From the NCBI RefSeq assembly GCF_007097485.1, contig NZ_VKDE01000001.1, positions 363,841-427,840 on the forward strand: a stretch of 64,000 bases of DNA. The letters are read 5' to 3'. The stretch comes from Carboxylicivirga sp. M1479. GTDB lineage: Bacteria > Bacteroidota > Bacteroidia > Bacteroidales > Marinilabiliaceae. A model generated the notes under the pieces. That model was not told the DNA's origin and ran no database searches. It saw only the letters and a program-made list of their open reading frames with translations. Shown here in pieces: positions 26,658-35,167 of this stretch (position 1 is its first letter; each line of letters starts with the position of its first letter). The position numbers were made by a program, and so were the translations under genes.

Positions 26658-28223
26658 ATGAAAAAAACAACTACTATTTTAATTGGTGCTATGGCTTGGT
26701 TGTCCATCAATGCACAAGAAGTAACGCAATTAAGTAAGCGTACTCACTTTAAGAAGCAAACTGAAAAACAAACACAATTAAAAGCCGTGCAGGCCGAATA
26801 TAGAGCAGACTCTAAGATTGTTGACTACTGGGATGGTAGCCAGTGGTTACAAAATGATATGGTGAGTTTACAGTACTATGGCAACGGTAATTTGCACATT
26901 GAGGAAGGGCAGTATCATCGCTTAACCTACCAATATGATGATGAAAATCGCGTAAGTGAGTTAATTAGCGAATCACACAATGGTGTTGCATGGGAGAACT
27001 CATCAAAAAGTGAGTGGGCTTATGATGAGGCTGGTGATCAGTCACTTTACATTACTTCAAATTGGGAAAATGGTGCTTGGGTAATTCAATACGGATCTCG
27101 TTTCGATAGGGTCTATGATAGTAACGGTAACGATATCGAAGAAATCTCTTTTAGCTATAATACAAGTACTCCGGGCTGGGAAGAACAAGATGGGTATAAA
27201 ACAGAGTATATAATGAGCAATGGCTTGGTCGACTCTGAAATCGAATACTATCGTGAGAATGGGGCTTGGATGGAAGAGAGTAAAATAGAATGGTCTTATA
27301 ATGTTGATGATGAAATTGATGGTGGAATGTTTTATTCTTACGACATGGGTGCTTGGGTATTGGATGCTCGAGTTGTTGATGTGGATTGGTTAGTATGGTT
27401 GCCAAATTTAGGATCAGAAAATGTTGTTTCTACCTATACTTTTCAAGCCTACGATGGCTCTGGCGATGTTAATGATGATGCGAGTTACGAAAATAGCGAG
27501 AAGATGCTAGGAACCTATCCTGAAGGAACGGGTAGTGGTATGCCTCCAGTAACTGTAGAGACCTATCAAACATGGACTGGTAGTGCCTGGGTTGATGATT
27601 CTCGATGGACGTATGAAGATAAAAGTGACTATGAAAGTTATTTGGACGAAGAATGGAATGGTTCAGCTTGGATAAAAACGTATTTACAAATGTATGATAC
27701 GGATATGCTGGCCTATAATCTTGATGAATACTATACCGATGGGGTGATGACAGGTGGGAGTAAATACTCTAGTACTTATGATACTTTTGATAATTTGTTG
27801 GAAGAAAAAAATGAGAATTATACCAATGATGCATGGGAACAGCAAGGAGGGATGCAATATGTTTACACCTACGAAGGAGCTACCTCAAAGGTGCTTATAA
27901 AGGTTCACAAAGCATGGAGTGTGCCAAATAGCCAATACGAAAATCAATCGCGTGAAACATTCTCTTATGTTTCTACTAATCTTGAACAATCACCTCAAAT
28001 TAGTATTAAAGTGTATCCAACAACATTCAATTCTTTTATTAATGTTGAGGTATCTCAACGAGCAACTATAGCTGTGTATAGTTTAACGGGTGTGAAAGTT
28101 ACAGAAGGTACTGTTATGTCAGGTAGTGATCAGCTTGATCTATCAGGGCTTAGCAAAGGGTGTTATGTATTGAAAGTAGATGCAGGAAAAGAGCAGAAAG
28201 TGATTAAAGTCTTTAAAAACTAA
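26658..28223 (+). CDS. Secreted protein with type IX secretion (Por) C-terminal sorting domain
   Basis: 521 residues. A signal peptide (~1-19, ending INAQ) is followed by imperfect repeats with the pattern W-x-N-G-x-W ... Y-D (residues ~50-430), reminiscent of YD-type beta repeats. The last ~75 residues are a T9SS sorting tail: SIKVYPTTFNSFINVEVS, IAVYSLTGVKV, LDLSGLSKGCYVLKVDAGKEQKVIKVFKN. The protein should cross the outer membrane by the T9SS and be released or anchored to the cell surface. Its function is unknown; there is no catalytic motif. Confidence 0.85.
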   Translation: MKKTTTILIGAMAWLSINAQEVTQLSKRTHFKKQTEKQTQLKAVQAEYRADSKIVDYWDGSQWLQNDMVSLQYYGNGNLHIEEGQYHRLTYQYDDENRVSELISESHNGVAWENSSKSEWAYDEAGDQSLYITSNWENGAWVIQYGSRFDRVYDSNGNDIEEISFSYNTSTPGWEEQDGYKTEYIMSNGLVDSEIEYYRENGAWMEESKIEWSYNVDDEIDGGMFYSYDMGAWVLDARVVDVDWLVWLPNLGSENVVSTYTFQAYDGSGDVNDDASYENSEKMLGTYPEGTGSGMPPVTVETYQTWTGSAWVDDSRWTYEDKSDYESYLDEEWNGSAWIKTYLQMYDTDMLAYNLDEYYTDGVMTGGSKYSSTYDTFDNLLEEKNENYTNDAWEQQGGMQYVYTYEGATSKVLIKVHKAWSVPNSQYENQSRETFSYVSTNLEQSPQISIKVYPTTFNSFINVEVSQRATIAVYSLTGVKVTEGTVMSGSDQLDLSGLSKGCYVLKVDAGKEQKVIKVFKN

Positions 28224-28283
28224 GTCATAAAGTTTAATCAGAACCGCAATAAATGTTTGTCTGATGAGGTGAAAAACAACAGG

Positions 28284-28316
28284 AAAAGACTCTTACTTAA
28301 GGTGGAGTCTTTTTTT
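28284..28316 (+). terminator. Terminator after the T9SS cargo gene
   Basis: AAAAGACTC (28284-28292) pairs perfectly with GAGTCTTTT (28305-28313), and the T-run continues to 28316. Confidence 0.85.
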
Positions 28317-28410
28317 ATGCGTTAACAACGCATTAACAGTTTAAATACTAAACCTTTTAAGTTGAGGTGCTGTTAGGTTTATAGGCCTGTAATAACTTAA
28401 ATAGACGATT

Positions 28411-28977
28411 ATGAAAAAAGGAACATTCGTATTAGCAGCACTCTTAATGTGTGTTTTTACTCTTACGGCGCAGAATAAGCCAATAGATGTAAAACTAAGT
28501 AAAGTTAGTTGGTTGGGTAAAAAAGTAAGTGGTGAGCACAGTGGAAATATTGCTTTTAAATCAGGTAGCGTTATAACTGATGGAAAAAAATTAAAAGGTG
28601 GTGAGTTTGTAATTGATATGAATAGCATTTCCTGCACCGATATTGAAAATGAAGATTATAACGCGAAGTTGGTAGGGCACCTCAAGTCCGACGATTTTTT
28701 TGGAGTAGCCAGCTACCCGGTTAGCACTTTAACCTTAACAGAGGTAAAGGCCAAAGGTGATGCTTATGAAGTAAAAGGCGACTTATTTATCAAAGGAAAA
28801 ACACAAGCTGTTATTTTTTCTGTTCAACAATCGGGAAGCTATTTTAGCGGAAAAGTCTCAATTGATCGAACACTTTACGATGTCCGTTACGGTTCTGGTA
28901 AGTTTTTTGATAATTTGGGTGATAAAATGATAGATGATGTATTTGAGCTTAATTTTAAAGTGGCCTTACTTAAATAA
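28411..28977 (+). CDS. YceI family periplasmic lipocalin-like protein
   Basis: 188 residues with a cleavable signal peptide (~1-20, FTLTAQ). The mature part shows the YceI pattern: LSKVSWLGKKVSGEHSGNIAFKSG at the start, FVIDMNSISCTDIENEDYNAKLVGHLKSDDFFGVASYPVSTL in the middle, and DGxxYDVRYGSGKFFDNLGDKMIDDVFEL-like end. YceI proteins form a lipocalin-like barrel that binds isoprenoid chains. The role is often envelope stress or isoprenoid transport, but the ligand is unknown here. It is monocistronic. Confidence 0.9.
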   Translation: MKKGTFVLAALLMCVFTLTAQNKPIDVKLSKVSWLGKKVSGEHSGNIAFKSGSVITDGKKLKGGEFVIDMNSISCTDIENEDYNAKLVGHLKSDDFFGVASYPVSTLTLTEVKAKGDAYEVKGDLFIKGKTQAVIFSVQQSGSYFSGKVSIDRTLYDVRYGSGKFFDNLGDKMIDDVFELNFKVALLK

Positions 28978-29327
28978 ATTCGATTCGGTATTGATGGTGT
29001 GATGATTTCAAATTATGAAACCACTTTTTCTTTGTAAGGGTTCAATTGTGTGTGATGTAGTCTGATAGGTGATTTTGGAATGTTTTTTTGTTTAAAAAAA
29101 CTATTAAAACTTACGAATTTAAATTTTGTAATATAAGCTATTGAATAAGTTATTCTTATTGAAATAAATGGGGTTAATAATTTACGAATCTTAGGTGAAA
29201 TATCGTTTAGTCCGGTCATGTGTCGGACTTTATGATATTTATTATTGTTCAAAGTCAAAACTTTTACTTCTTTTACACGTAAATTAGATACTAGCTACTT
29301 TCTGTATTAATTCCAAAATCAACTGTT
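28978..29327. other. AT-rich intergenic region, no gene supported
   Basis: 350 bp. A minus-strand open frame at 29013-29258 has no credible start signal and biased, low-complexity composition, and I reject it. No hairpin terminator follows the YceI gene and no clear TAnnTTTG promoter precedes the chemoreceptor. Confidence 0.4.
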
Positions 29328-31232
29328 GTGAGCAAATTAATTAATTTACGTCTCAAGAGTAAGCTGTTGCTATACATATTAGCGTCGTTTACTATTATTT
29401 ACGGAGTAACACTTGGATACATAAGTATTAGTCTCAAGCAAAATTCACTCAAAGATTCAAAAGCCATTATTGATGCCAACCTTAAAGCATCAAGTAACTT
29501 GATTGAGAACGACATTAATCAAGTGATTGTGGCAACCAAAACCATTCGTGATGCTTATGATGGGTATTTGTCTCAGGATGAGTCGTACCGTGACGATGTG
29601 TATGGAGACATCCTGTACGGCTGGTTGGATAATAACCCTGAGCTGTTATCGACATGGCAAATATGGGAGCTCAAAGCTTTGGATGAATCATACGATATGA
29701 AAAATGGGCGACAGCGAAATGTTTGCTTTCGCTTAAATGGTCAGATAACTACTACATCGGAAACGGTCGATATGAATAACGATAACCTAACTAGTCTTTA
29801 CTACCAGGGGCGTGATTATAATAAAACAGACATATGGGATCCTTACTACGATGTTGTTACTGAGGAATTAGCAGGTATCTTGATGACATCTATAATTGTT
29901 CCACAGCAGGATGCTCAAGGAGAGTTTATTGGCATGGTCGGGGTTGATGTTGGATTGAACGATATGTCCAAAATAATATCAAATCTAGATTTGTATGAAG
30001 GGGCGGTATCCTATGTTTTGTCGCGTGATACCAGTATTGTGGCGCATACTAATGCTGATTTGGTTGCTAAAAAGTTATTTTCTGCTATTAGCATTAATTC
30101 TGATGACTATAAAAAAGCACTAGATAAAACACTTGTTTCAGAAAGTTATGGATTTGATTTTGTAAAGCCTGATGTGGATGAGGAGTTCTATGTTTCATAT
30201 GCACCAATTGAGTTTAAAGGTATTGAAACCACCTGGACATTGGGTATTGAGGTGCCAAAGGAAATTATTCTGGCCAGTGCTAATCGAATCTTTTATCGAA
30301 GCATTATCATTGGTTTTATTGGACTGATAATTTTATACATCATCGTTTATATCACAGCAGGTAATATTGTAAGCCCAATTGTAAAAAGTGCTGAAGTTGC
30401 TCGCGCTATTGCAGATGGTAACTTAAGATCTGAAATTGATGTTAACGATGAACAAAAGGATGAAGCGGGTGATTTGGGTCGTGCTTTGCGCGATATGATT
30501 CAGAATTTAAAAAATATTATCGCTGAAATTGTTGAGAGTTCAGATGCCATAAATACAGCCAGTGTTGAATTGTCAGGTTCGTCTAATCAGTTGTCGGCCG
30601 GCGCATCAAACCAAGCAGCTTCATCTGAAGAAATATCCTCTTCAATGGAGGAAATGGTAGCCACCATTCAGCAGAATAGTGAGAATTCCAAACAAACAGA
30701 ATCGATTGCATTAAAATCAGCAGAAGGGATTAAAGAGAGTTTCGCAAGTTCTCAAGCCACAACCAAGTCCATGCAGGAGATTTCGGAGAAGATTATTATA
30801 ATTGATGAGATAGCAAAGCAAACGAATATATTAGCCTTAAATGCTGCAGTGGAAGCGGCCCGCGCCGGTGAGCAAGGCAAAGGTTTTGCTGTTGTTGCTG
30901 CAGAAGTAAAAAAGCTAGCCGAACGTTCGTTAAAAGCAGCTGTTGAAATAATGGATTTAACAGAGCATGGAGTGCAGGCAGCTGAGAAATCTGGAAATCA
31001 GCTAGAGCAAATAATTCCTGAAATTGAAAAAACAACACAGTTGGTTCAAGAGATCACTGCTTCGAGCTATGAGCAGCAGAGTGGTGCAGAACAGGTCAAT
31101 AAAGCCATACAGGAGTTGAATGAAGTAACACAACAGAATTCAGGTTCGGCTTCCATATTCACAAATAACTCGGAGCATTTAACCCAGTTGGCAGAGAAAT
31201 TAAAGGAGGCTATTAGTTTCTTTAAACGCTAA
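29328..31232 (+). CDS. Methyl-accepting chemotaxis protein with dCache sensor
   Basis: 634 residues, starting at a GTG (the only plausible start before TM1). TM1 ~13-32; large periplasmic double-Cache sensor ~33-320 ([57 protein letters not shown] are typical dCache_1 strands); TM2 ~325-346; HAMP ~347-400; coiled-coil signalling domain ~410-634 with hairpin tip [40 protein letters not shown] sequence (here [19 protein letters not shown]). It should relay ligand binding to CheA/CheW, which are not in the window. Chemotaxis to small organic molecules, or control of another output, is possible. Two more receptors lie in this window. Confidence 0.93.
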   Translation: MSKLINLRLKSKLLLYILASFTIIYGVTLGYISISLKQNSLKDSKAIIDANLKASSNLIENDINQVIVATKTIRDAYDGYLSQDESYRDDVYGDILYGWLDNNPELLSTWQIWELKALDESYDMKNGRQRNVCFRLNGQITTTSETVDMNNDNLTSLYYQGRDYNKTDIWDPYYDVVTEELAGILMTSIIVPQQDAQGEFIGMVGVDVGLNDMSKIISNLDLYEGAVSYVLSRDTSIVAHTNADLVAKKLFSAISINSDDYKKALDKTLVSESYGFDFVKPDVDEEFYVSYAPIEFKGIETTWTLGIEVPKEIILASANRIFYRSIIIGFIGLIILYIIVYITAGNIVSPIVKSAEVARAIADGNLRSEIDVNDEQKDEAGDLGRALRDMIQNLKNIIAEIVESSDAINTASVELSGSSNQLSAGASNQAASSEEISSSMEEMVATIQQNSENSKQTESIALKSAEGIKESFASSQATTKSMQEISEKIIIIDEIAKQTNILALNAAVEAARAGEQGKGFAVVAAEVKKLAERSLKAAVEIMDLTEHGVQAAEKSGNQLEQIIPEIEKTTQLVQEITASSYEQQSGAEQVNKAIQELNEVTQQNSGSASIFTNNSEHLTQLAEKLKEAISFFKR

Positions 31233-31253
31233 AAGCAAAAAAAAAATAGAGAT

Positions 31254-31286
31254 AGCCGCAGTTTATTATAAGCTGCGGCTTTTTTT
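31254..31286. terminator. Bidirectional terminator between chemoreceptor and lipoprotein genes
   Basis: AGCCGCAG (31254-31261) pairs with CTGCGGCT (31273-31280), followed by T6. An A-rich tract on the other side serves as T-tract for the minus strand. It lies between two convergent genes and its right edge touches the lipoprotein stop codon. Confidence 0.85.
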
Positions 31287-32022
31287 AATGCTTTAAAATA
31301 TCGTCATACTTAATTTTAACAAGACTTGATGTGTCTTTGAACAAAAAGGTCGATACTAATAAATGATCATCTTCCATGGATTTAACTACACCAGTATAAG
31401 TCTTTTGGAAATATGTAAACTCGATAAAGTTTCCTACTTGAATTTCATCACTTGTATTAGCTTTCAGAAAGTCTATTTTTTTATTGGCGACTCTTTTAAA
31501 CTTGACGTTGTCTTTGTCATCTTTATATAATACAGTTGTTTTTGGGTAAGATAATTCAACAATTCTAACAGATCGTGGCTTGTTGTTGATAATAGCAACA
31601 ACATTCTGATGAATATTGAGCTTTGGATTTATTGAGTATTTAGCACTGTAACGATCAATTGTATTAAATGTAGAATCAGCTGCACGTGTGTTAAAATCAA
31701 AGATGTCAGCTGATATTACAGCCATGGTGTTATTTACAAAGGGGTAATAACTACGTTTGAAATCAACTGTAACATTGGCCAGTGCTTGCCCTTTTTTCAA
31801 TGGGTAATTAGAGTAAAGGTTTCTTTTGGCTTCGAATACAAGTGCATCTTTACCCAAGCCACCCATGCCAAATACATGTTTGGTTTTAGAGCTTCCAACC
31901 GCTAATCCAACAACATTAAAATTAGCATCAGAGATAGTAGCGTTACCAGTCATGACACCTGTGTGAGTGGCACATGAACTCAATATTATGGCAATTGGCA
32001 GAAGAAATAAAAGGTGTTTCAT
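31285..32022 (-). CDS. Predicted lipoprotein, function unknown
   Basis: 245 residues with a lipoprotein signal peptide (lipobox LSSC, Cys17), then HTGVMTGNATISDANFNVVGLAVGSSKTKHVFGMGG, a pattern I associate with small Bacteroidota envelope lipoproteins, where a metal- or aggregation-related trafficking role has been speculated but not shown. The C-terminal part is beta-rich (NFIEFTYFQKTYTGVVKSMEDDHLLVS), suggesting an SH3-like barrel. It is convergent with the chemoreceptor. No function is assigned. Confidence 0.75.
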   Translation of the reverse strand: MKHLLFLLPIAIILSSCATHTGVMTGNATISDANFNVVGLAVGSSKTKHVFGMGGLGKDALVFEAKRNLYSNYPLKKGQALANVTVDFKRSYYPFVNNTMAVISADIFDFNTRAADSTFNTIDRYSAKYSINPKLNIHQNVVAIINNKPRSVRIVELSYPKTTVLYKDDKDNVKFKRVANKKIDFLKANTSDEIQVGNFIEFTYFQKTYTGVVKSMEDDHLLVSTFLFKDTSSLVKIKYDDILKH

Positions 32023-32106
32023 TGGGTTAGGTGTTAGGATGTTAGTAAAATATCGTATTAAAATTAATTGATTGTATTGAATAAAAAAAATCTTTTATAG
32101 AGATCA

Positions 32107-32155
32107 CAAAAAAAGCCTTACTGTTTAAGAACTTTGTCTTAAGCAATAAGGCTTT
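32107..32155 (-). terminator. Terminator of metK
   Basis: A long hairpin: AAAGCCTTA (32112-32120) with TAAGGCTTT (32147-32155), extended inside by TTAAGA/TCTTAA. On the minus strand it is followed by TTTTTTTG, so it ends metK. Confidence 0.85.
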
Positions 32156-32178
32156 AAATATATTATGCTTGATAACGT

Positions 32179-33432
32179 TTACACGTTAAACGCTTTTTTA
32201 ATAACATCTACGTAATCAAGTTTTTCCCATGTGAACAGCTCTACATTGAATTCTTTTTTGCCAAAATAAGGTGATTCAAATGTTTTAGTTACTTTTCGTG
32301 GTGTACGTCCCATATGACCATATGCTGCTGTTTCTTCGTACATTGGGTTGCGAAGTTGTAAGCGCTCCTCAATAGCAGCTGGACGAAGGTCAAATACCTC
32401 AGCAATTTTAACTGCAATTTCACCGTCGCTTAAACCAACTTTCGACGTTCCATAAGTATCTACAAATACACCTACTGGCTTAGCAACGCCAATAGCATAT
32501 GATAATTGCACTAATACTTCATCAGCCAACCCAGCGGCTACCATATTTTTAGCCATGTGGCGCGATGCATATGCTGCCGAACGGTCTACTTTACTTGGGT
32601 CTTTACCAGAGAAAGCACCGCCACCATGTGCGCCCTTACCTCCATAAGTATCAACAATAATTTTACGACCTGTTAAACCAGTATCGCCATGCGGGCCACC
32701 AATTACGAATTTACCTGTTGGGTTAACATGAAGTATGTAATCTTCATCAAATAAATTCTTTACACGCTCAGGTAATTGTGAGATGGTGCGCGGAATTAAG
32801 ATGTTACGAACATCTTCTTTTATTTTAGCCAACATTGGTTCGTCTGCGTCAAAATCATCGTGTTGTGTTGATACAACAATGGTGTGAACACGCTTTGGTA
32901 AATTGTCATCACCATATTCGATGGTTACCTGGCTTTTTGAATCAGGGCGTAGGTAAGTCATCTCTTTCTCCTCGCGACGGATATCTGCCATATCCATTAA
33001 CAAGCGATGTGATAGCTCAAGTGATATTGGCATGTAATCGTCAGTTTCTTTCGACGCATAGCCAAACATCATTCCCTGGTCGCCAGCACCCTGTTCCATC
33101 TTTTCAGCACGATCAACACCCTGGTTAATATCAGCAGACTGCTCATGTATAGATGAAAAAACACCACATGAATCGCCATCGAAACGGTATTCGCTTTTGG
33201 TGTATCCTATTTTATTAATAACACGACGAGCTACTTCCTGAACGTCAACATAATGCTTTGAGTGTACCTCTCCGGCTAATACAACTTGGCCGGTGGTAAC
33301 CAATGTTTCACAAGCCACTTTTGAATCTTTGTCAAAAGCTAAAAAGTTATCAAGTAAAGCATCTGAAATTTGATCAGCTACCTTGTCTGGATGTCCTTCA
33401 GAAACCGATTCTGATGTAAATAAATATCCCAT
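32179..33432 (-). CDS. metK: S-adenosylmethionine synthetase
   Basis: 417 residues, close to the family's usual length. It makes SAM from methionine and ATP in the cytoplasm. The start [25 protein letters not shown] contains the ATP/methionine-binding SEGHPDK motif. [12 protein letters not shown] is the conserved loop signature, and [27 protein letters not shown] contains the phosphate-binding motif. All three structural repeats appear intact. The gene has its own promoter and a SAM-II-like riboswitch in the leader, so SAM should repress it. Confidence 0.98.
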   Translation of the reverse strand: MGYLFTSESVSEGHPDKVADQISDALLDNFLAFDKDSKVACETLVTTGQVVLAGEVHSKHYVDVQEVARRVINKIGYTKSEYRFDGDSCGVFSSIHEQSADINQGVDRAEKMEQGAGDQGMMFGYASKETDDYMPISLELSHRLLMDMADIRREEKEMTYLRPDSKSQVTIEYGDDNLPKRVHTIVVSTQHDDFDADEPMLAKIKEDVRNILIPRTISQLPERVKNLFDEDYILHVNPTGKFVIGGPHGDTGLTGRKIIVDTYGGKGAHGGGAFSGKDPSKVDRSAAYASRHMAKNMVAAGLADEVLVQLSYAIGVAKPVGVFVDTYGTSKVGLSDGEIAVKIAEVFDLRPAAIEERLQLRNPMYEETAAYGHMGRTPRKVTKTFESPYFGKKEFNVELFTWEKLDYVDVIKKAFNV

Positions 33433-33524
33433 ATCATTAAAAAATAAAGTCTGTACCTTATAACATACAGATATAAATTAAAACTAATTGATATGAAAAA
33501 AGAGGGAAGTTAAAAACGATACAT

Positions 33525-33575
33525 GCGTTTTAGCACTTTTTTTAAGTGGTTGCAATCAGCCAAATCCCTCCACTT
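33525..33575 (-). promoter_or_regulatory. SAM-II-like riboswitch aptamer in the metK leader
   Basis: On the minus strand the leader has AAGTGG (33575-33570), GGATTTGGCTGATTGCAA, CCACTT (33549-33544), an A-rich linker, then GTGCTAAAACGC. AAGTGG pairs with CCACTT (P1), and TTTGGC (33564-33559) pairs with GCTAAA (33534-33529) to make an H-type pseudoknot. This layout, with GATTTG, TTGCA and GCTAAA, is that of SAM-II (metA-type, SAM_alpha). The gene downstream makes SAM. Its distance to the start codon is about 90 nt, longer than usual for SAM-II, so the expression platform is unclear. A downstream TTCCCTC then TTTTTT (33508-33496) could pair with GGAGGGA in the aptamer. Confidence 0.75.
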
Positions 33576-33584
33576 TCACTAGGT

Positions 33585-33617
33585 GCAAAATAACGTAATA
33601 AATAAAATGTGTGCAAA
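33585..33617 (-). promoter_or_regulatory. metK promoter
   Basis: On the minus strand TTTG (33617-33614), a 21-nt spacer and TATTTTGC (33592-33585) approximate the Bacteroidota TTTG/TAnnTTTG promoter (one T short in the -7 box). Transcription would begin just before the riboswitch, which supports both calls. Confidence 0.55.
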
Positions 33618-33652
33618 TTAAATAAGAGTAAATTGTCTTGATTAATTTTTTT

Positions 33653-33660
33653 TATCTTTG
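33653..33660 (+). promoter_or_regulatory. Second upstream -7 box, tRNA-Glu/rpsT direction
   Basis: TATCTTTG is an exact -7 box. The nearest TTG (33633) leaves a 17-nt spacer, shorter than ideal. It is a possible upstream promoter of the tRNA/rpsT unit. Confidence 0.35.
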
Positions 33661-33740
33661 TATTGATTTGATGTAGTGTGTTATATGCTGTTTGATGATG
33701 TGAAATTGTAAACTTTTAACGGTTTTTTTTATCAAAAAAT

Positions 33741-33770
33741 TTGCAAGGATTTGAATTTGATATATCTTTG
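33741..33770 (+). promoter_or_regulatory. Promoter of the tRNA-Glu/rpsT operon
   Basis: TTG (33741-33743), a 19-nt spacer and TATCTTTGC (33763-33771) match the Bacteroidota vegetative promoter exactly. The tRNA begins about 42 nt downstream of the -7 box. Confidence 0.8.
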
Positions 33771-33812
33771 CATCCGCATTTGAGACAGATAGTTTGTTCA
33801 AAAGCAATTAAT

Positions 33813-33884
33813 GGTCCCTTCGTCTAGTGGTTAGGACACATGGTTTTCATCCATGAAACAGGAGTTCGATTCTCCTAGGGACTA
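33813..33884 (+). tRNA. tRNA-Glu (anticodon TTC), copy 1
   Basis: A 72-nt cloverleaf with acceptor GGTCCCT/AGGGACT, anticodon stem CATGG/CCATG with loop TTTTCAT giving TTC, T-loop TTCGATT and discriminator A. It lies upstream of rpsT in the same transcript and is identical to copies 2 and 3. Confidence 0.96.
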
Positions 33885-33922
33885 CAAAGATATAAAGAAT
33901 AACAATTTATAATTGTAGTACG

Positions 33923-34174
33923 ATGGCAAATCATCAATCAGCAAAAAAACGAATTCGTCAGATAGAGAAGAGAAGAGTTCACAACCGTTACTTCGCAAAA
34001 ACTGCTCGTAATGCTGTGAAAGAATTAAGAGGTACATCTGAGAAAGAATCAGCTCAGGAATTGCTTCCTAAAGTAACTTCTATGCTTGATAAATTAGCTA
34101 AGAAAAACATTATTCATAAGAATAAGGCAGCCAATATGAAGTCTAAATTAACGATTTTCGTTAATAAGCTTTAA
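33923..34174 (+). CDS. rpsT: 30S ribosomal protein S20
   Basis: 83 residues, the normal size. It begins [22 protein letters not shown], the S20 hallmark, and is basic and helical throughout. It binds 16S rRNA in the body of the small subunit. It is embedded in a tRNA operon, 38 bp after the first tRNA-Glu and 12 bp before the second, so tRNA processing should set both ends of its mRNA. Confidence 0.98.
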   Translation: MANHQSAKKRIRQIEKRRVHNRYFAKTARNAVKELRGTSEKESAQELLPKVTSMLDKLAKKNIIHKNKAANMKSKLTIFVNKL

Positions 34175-34186
34175 TAAAAGGCACTA

Positions 34187-34258
34187 GGTCCCTTCGTCTA
34201 GTGGTTAGGACACATGGTTTTCATCCATGAAACAGGAGTTCGATTCTCCTAGGGACTA
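34187..34258 (+). tRNA. tRNA-Glu (anticodon TTC), copy 2
   Basis: Identical over all 72 nt to copy 1. It begins 12 bp after the rpsT stop codon. Confidence 0.96.
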
Positions 34259-34292
34259 CATATGACTTTATTTGCCTTATAAAAGGCATTAA

Positions 34293-34364
34293 GGTCCCTT
34301 CGTCTAGTGGTTAGGACACATGGTTTTCATCCATGAAACAGGAGTTCGATTCTCCTAGGGACTA
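34293..34364 (+). tRNA. tRNA-Glu (anticodon TTC), copy 3
   Basis: Identical to copies 1 and 2. It is the last gene of the unit and the terminator follows directly. Confidence 0.96.
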
Positions 34365-34366
34365 CG

Positions 34367-34404
34367 CTAAAAAAGCTCTTCAAATTTTTGAAGAGCTTTT
34401 TTAG
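34367..34404 (+). terminator. Terminator of the tRNA-Glu/rpsT operon
   Basis: CTAAAAAAGCTCTTCAAA (34367-34384) and its perfect complement (34387-34404) form a very long stem with A-tract and T-tract flanks. It can act in both directions. Confidence 0.9.
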
Positions 34405-34460
34405 TATCTGATATTTACTTTGTCGATTACCCTCTTTATCTTTTCTGATAAAAGAGAAAA

Positions 34461-35159
34461 ATGGATACCTATCAACACCTCAGTATTAAGGAATGGGCTC
34501 TGGAAGACCGGCCGCGTGAGAAATTACTTTATAAAGGTTTATCATCATTGTCTGATGCCGAGCTATTGGCTATTTTAATAGGTTCGGGAAGCACTAAAGA
34601 GAGTGCTGTTGAGCTTTCAAAGAAAATACTTCGAGATTGTAAAAACAATTTGAACGCCTTAGGTAAGAAAACGATTAATGATCTTAAGGCGAATTACCAT
34701 GGTATTGGCGATGCTAAAGCAATTAGTATTGTGGCATCATTGGAGCTGGGGCGTCGTCGTAAATTACAAGAGGGAGAGGAGCGGAGTAAAGTTACTGGCA
34801 GCCATGACGTGTTCGACATAATGGAGCCCTTATTGGGCGATTTACCCCATGAAGAGTTCTGGGTTCTAATGCTGAATCGTTCTAATAAGGTAATAGGTAA
34901 AAATAAAGTGAGTCAGGGAGGTATCTCAGGCACTGTTATCGATGTACGCTTAATCCTTAAATCAGCCATTGATCATCTGGCTTCATCAATTATTTTATGC
35001 CATAACCACCCAAGTGGAAACAGACAACCCAGTGAGGCCGATAATAAAATTACCAATAAGATGAGTGAGGCTGGACGAATTATGGACATTCCAGTTCTGG
35101 ATCACATCATCGTTACAGATAATGCCTATTTTAGTTACGCTGATGAGGGCATGTTATAA
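34461..35159 (+). CDS. radC: RadC family JAB-domain protein
   Basis: 232 residues. The N-terminal UPF0758 part (helix-hairpin-helix-like, LSDAELLAILIGSGSTKESAVELSKKI, and the second hairpin YHGIGDAKAISIVASLELGRR) is followed by a JAB/MPN metalloprotease-like domain (~110-232). That domain has the zinc motif in LCHNHPSGNRQPSEAD (HxH...D) and the upstream Glu in PHEEFWVLML. Despite the name, a role in DNA repair is not firmly shown for this family. It is full length and lies 8 bp upstream of the next gene, so they are probably cotranscribed. Confidence 0.95.
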   Translation: MDTYQHLSIKEWALEDRPREKLLYKGLSSLSDAELLAILIGSGSTKESAVELSKKILRDCKNNLNALGKKTINDLKANYHGIGDAKAISIVASLELGRRRKLQEGEERSKVTGSHDVFDIMEPLLGDLPHEEFWVLMLNRSNKVIGKNKVSQGGISGTVIDVRLILKSAIDHLASSIILCHNHPSGNRQPSEADNKITNKMSEAGRIMDIPVLDHIIVTDNAYFSYADEGML

Positions 35160-35167
35160 CTTGAACT

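Noticed and set aside
29013..29258. Minus-strand open frame of 81 codons in the gap before the first chemoreceptor
   Set aside because: No promoter, no recognisable domain, and composition matches AT-rich spacer.
33502..33571. Intrinsic terminator pairing of GGAGGGA with TTCCCTC-T6 as the metK switch platform
   Set aside because: The loop would be about 60 nt and terminator formation without ligand would be the wrong sense for SAM repression; noted only as a possibility in the riboswitch entry.
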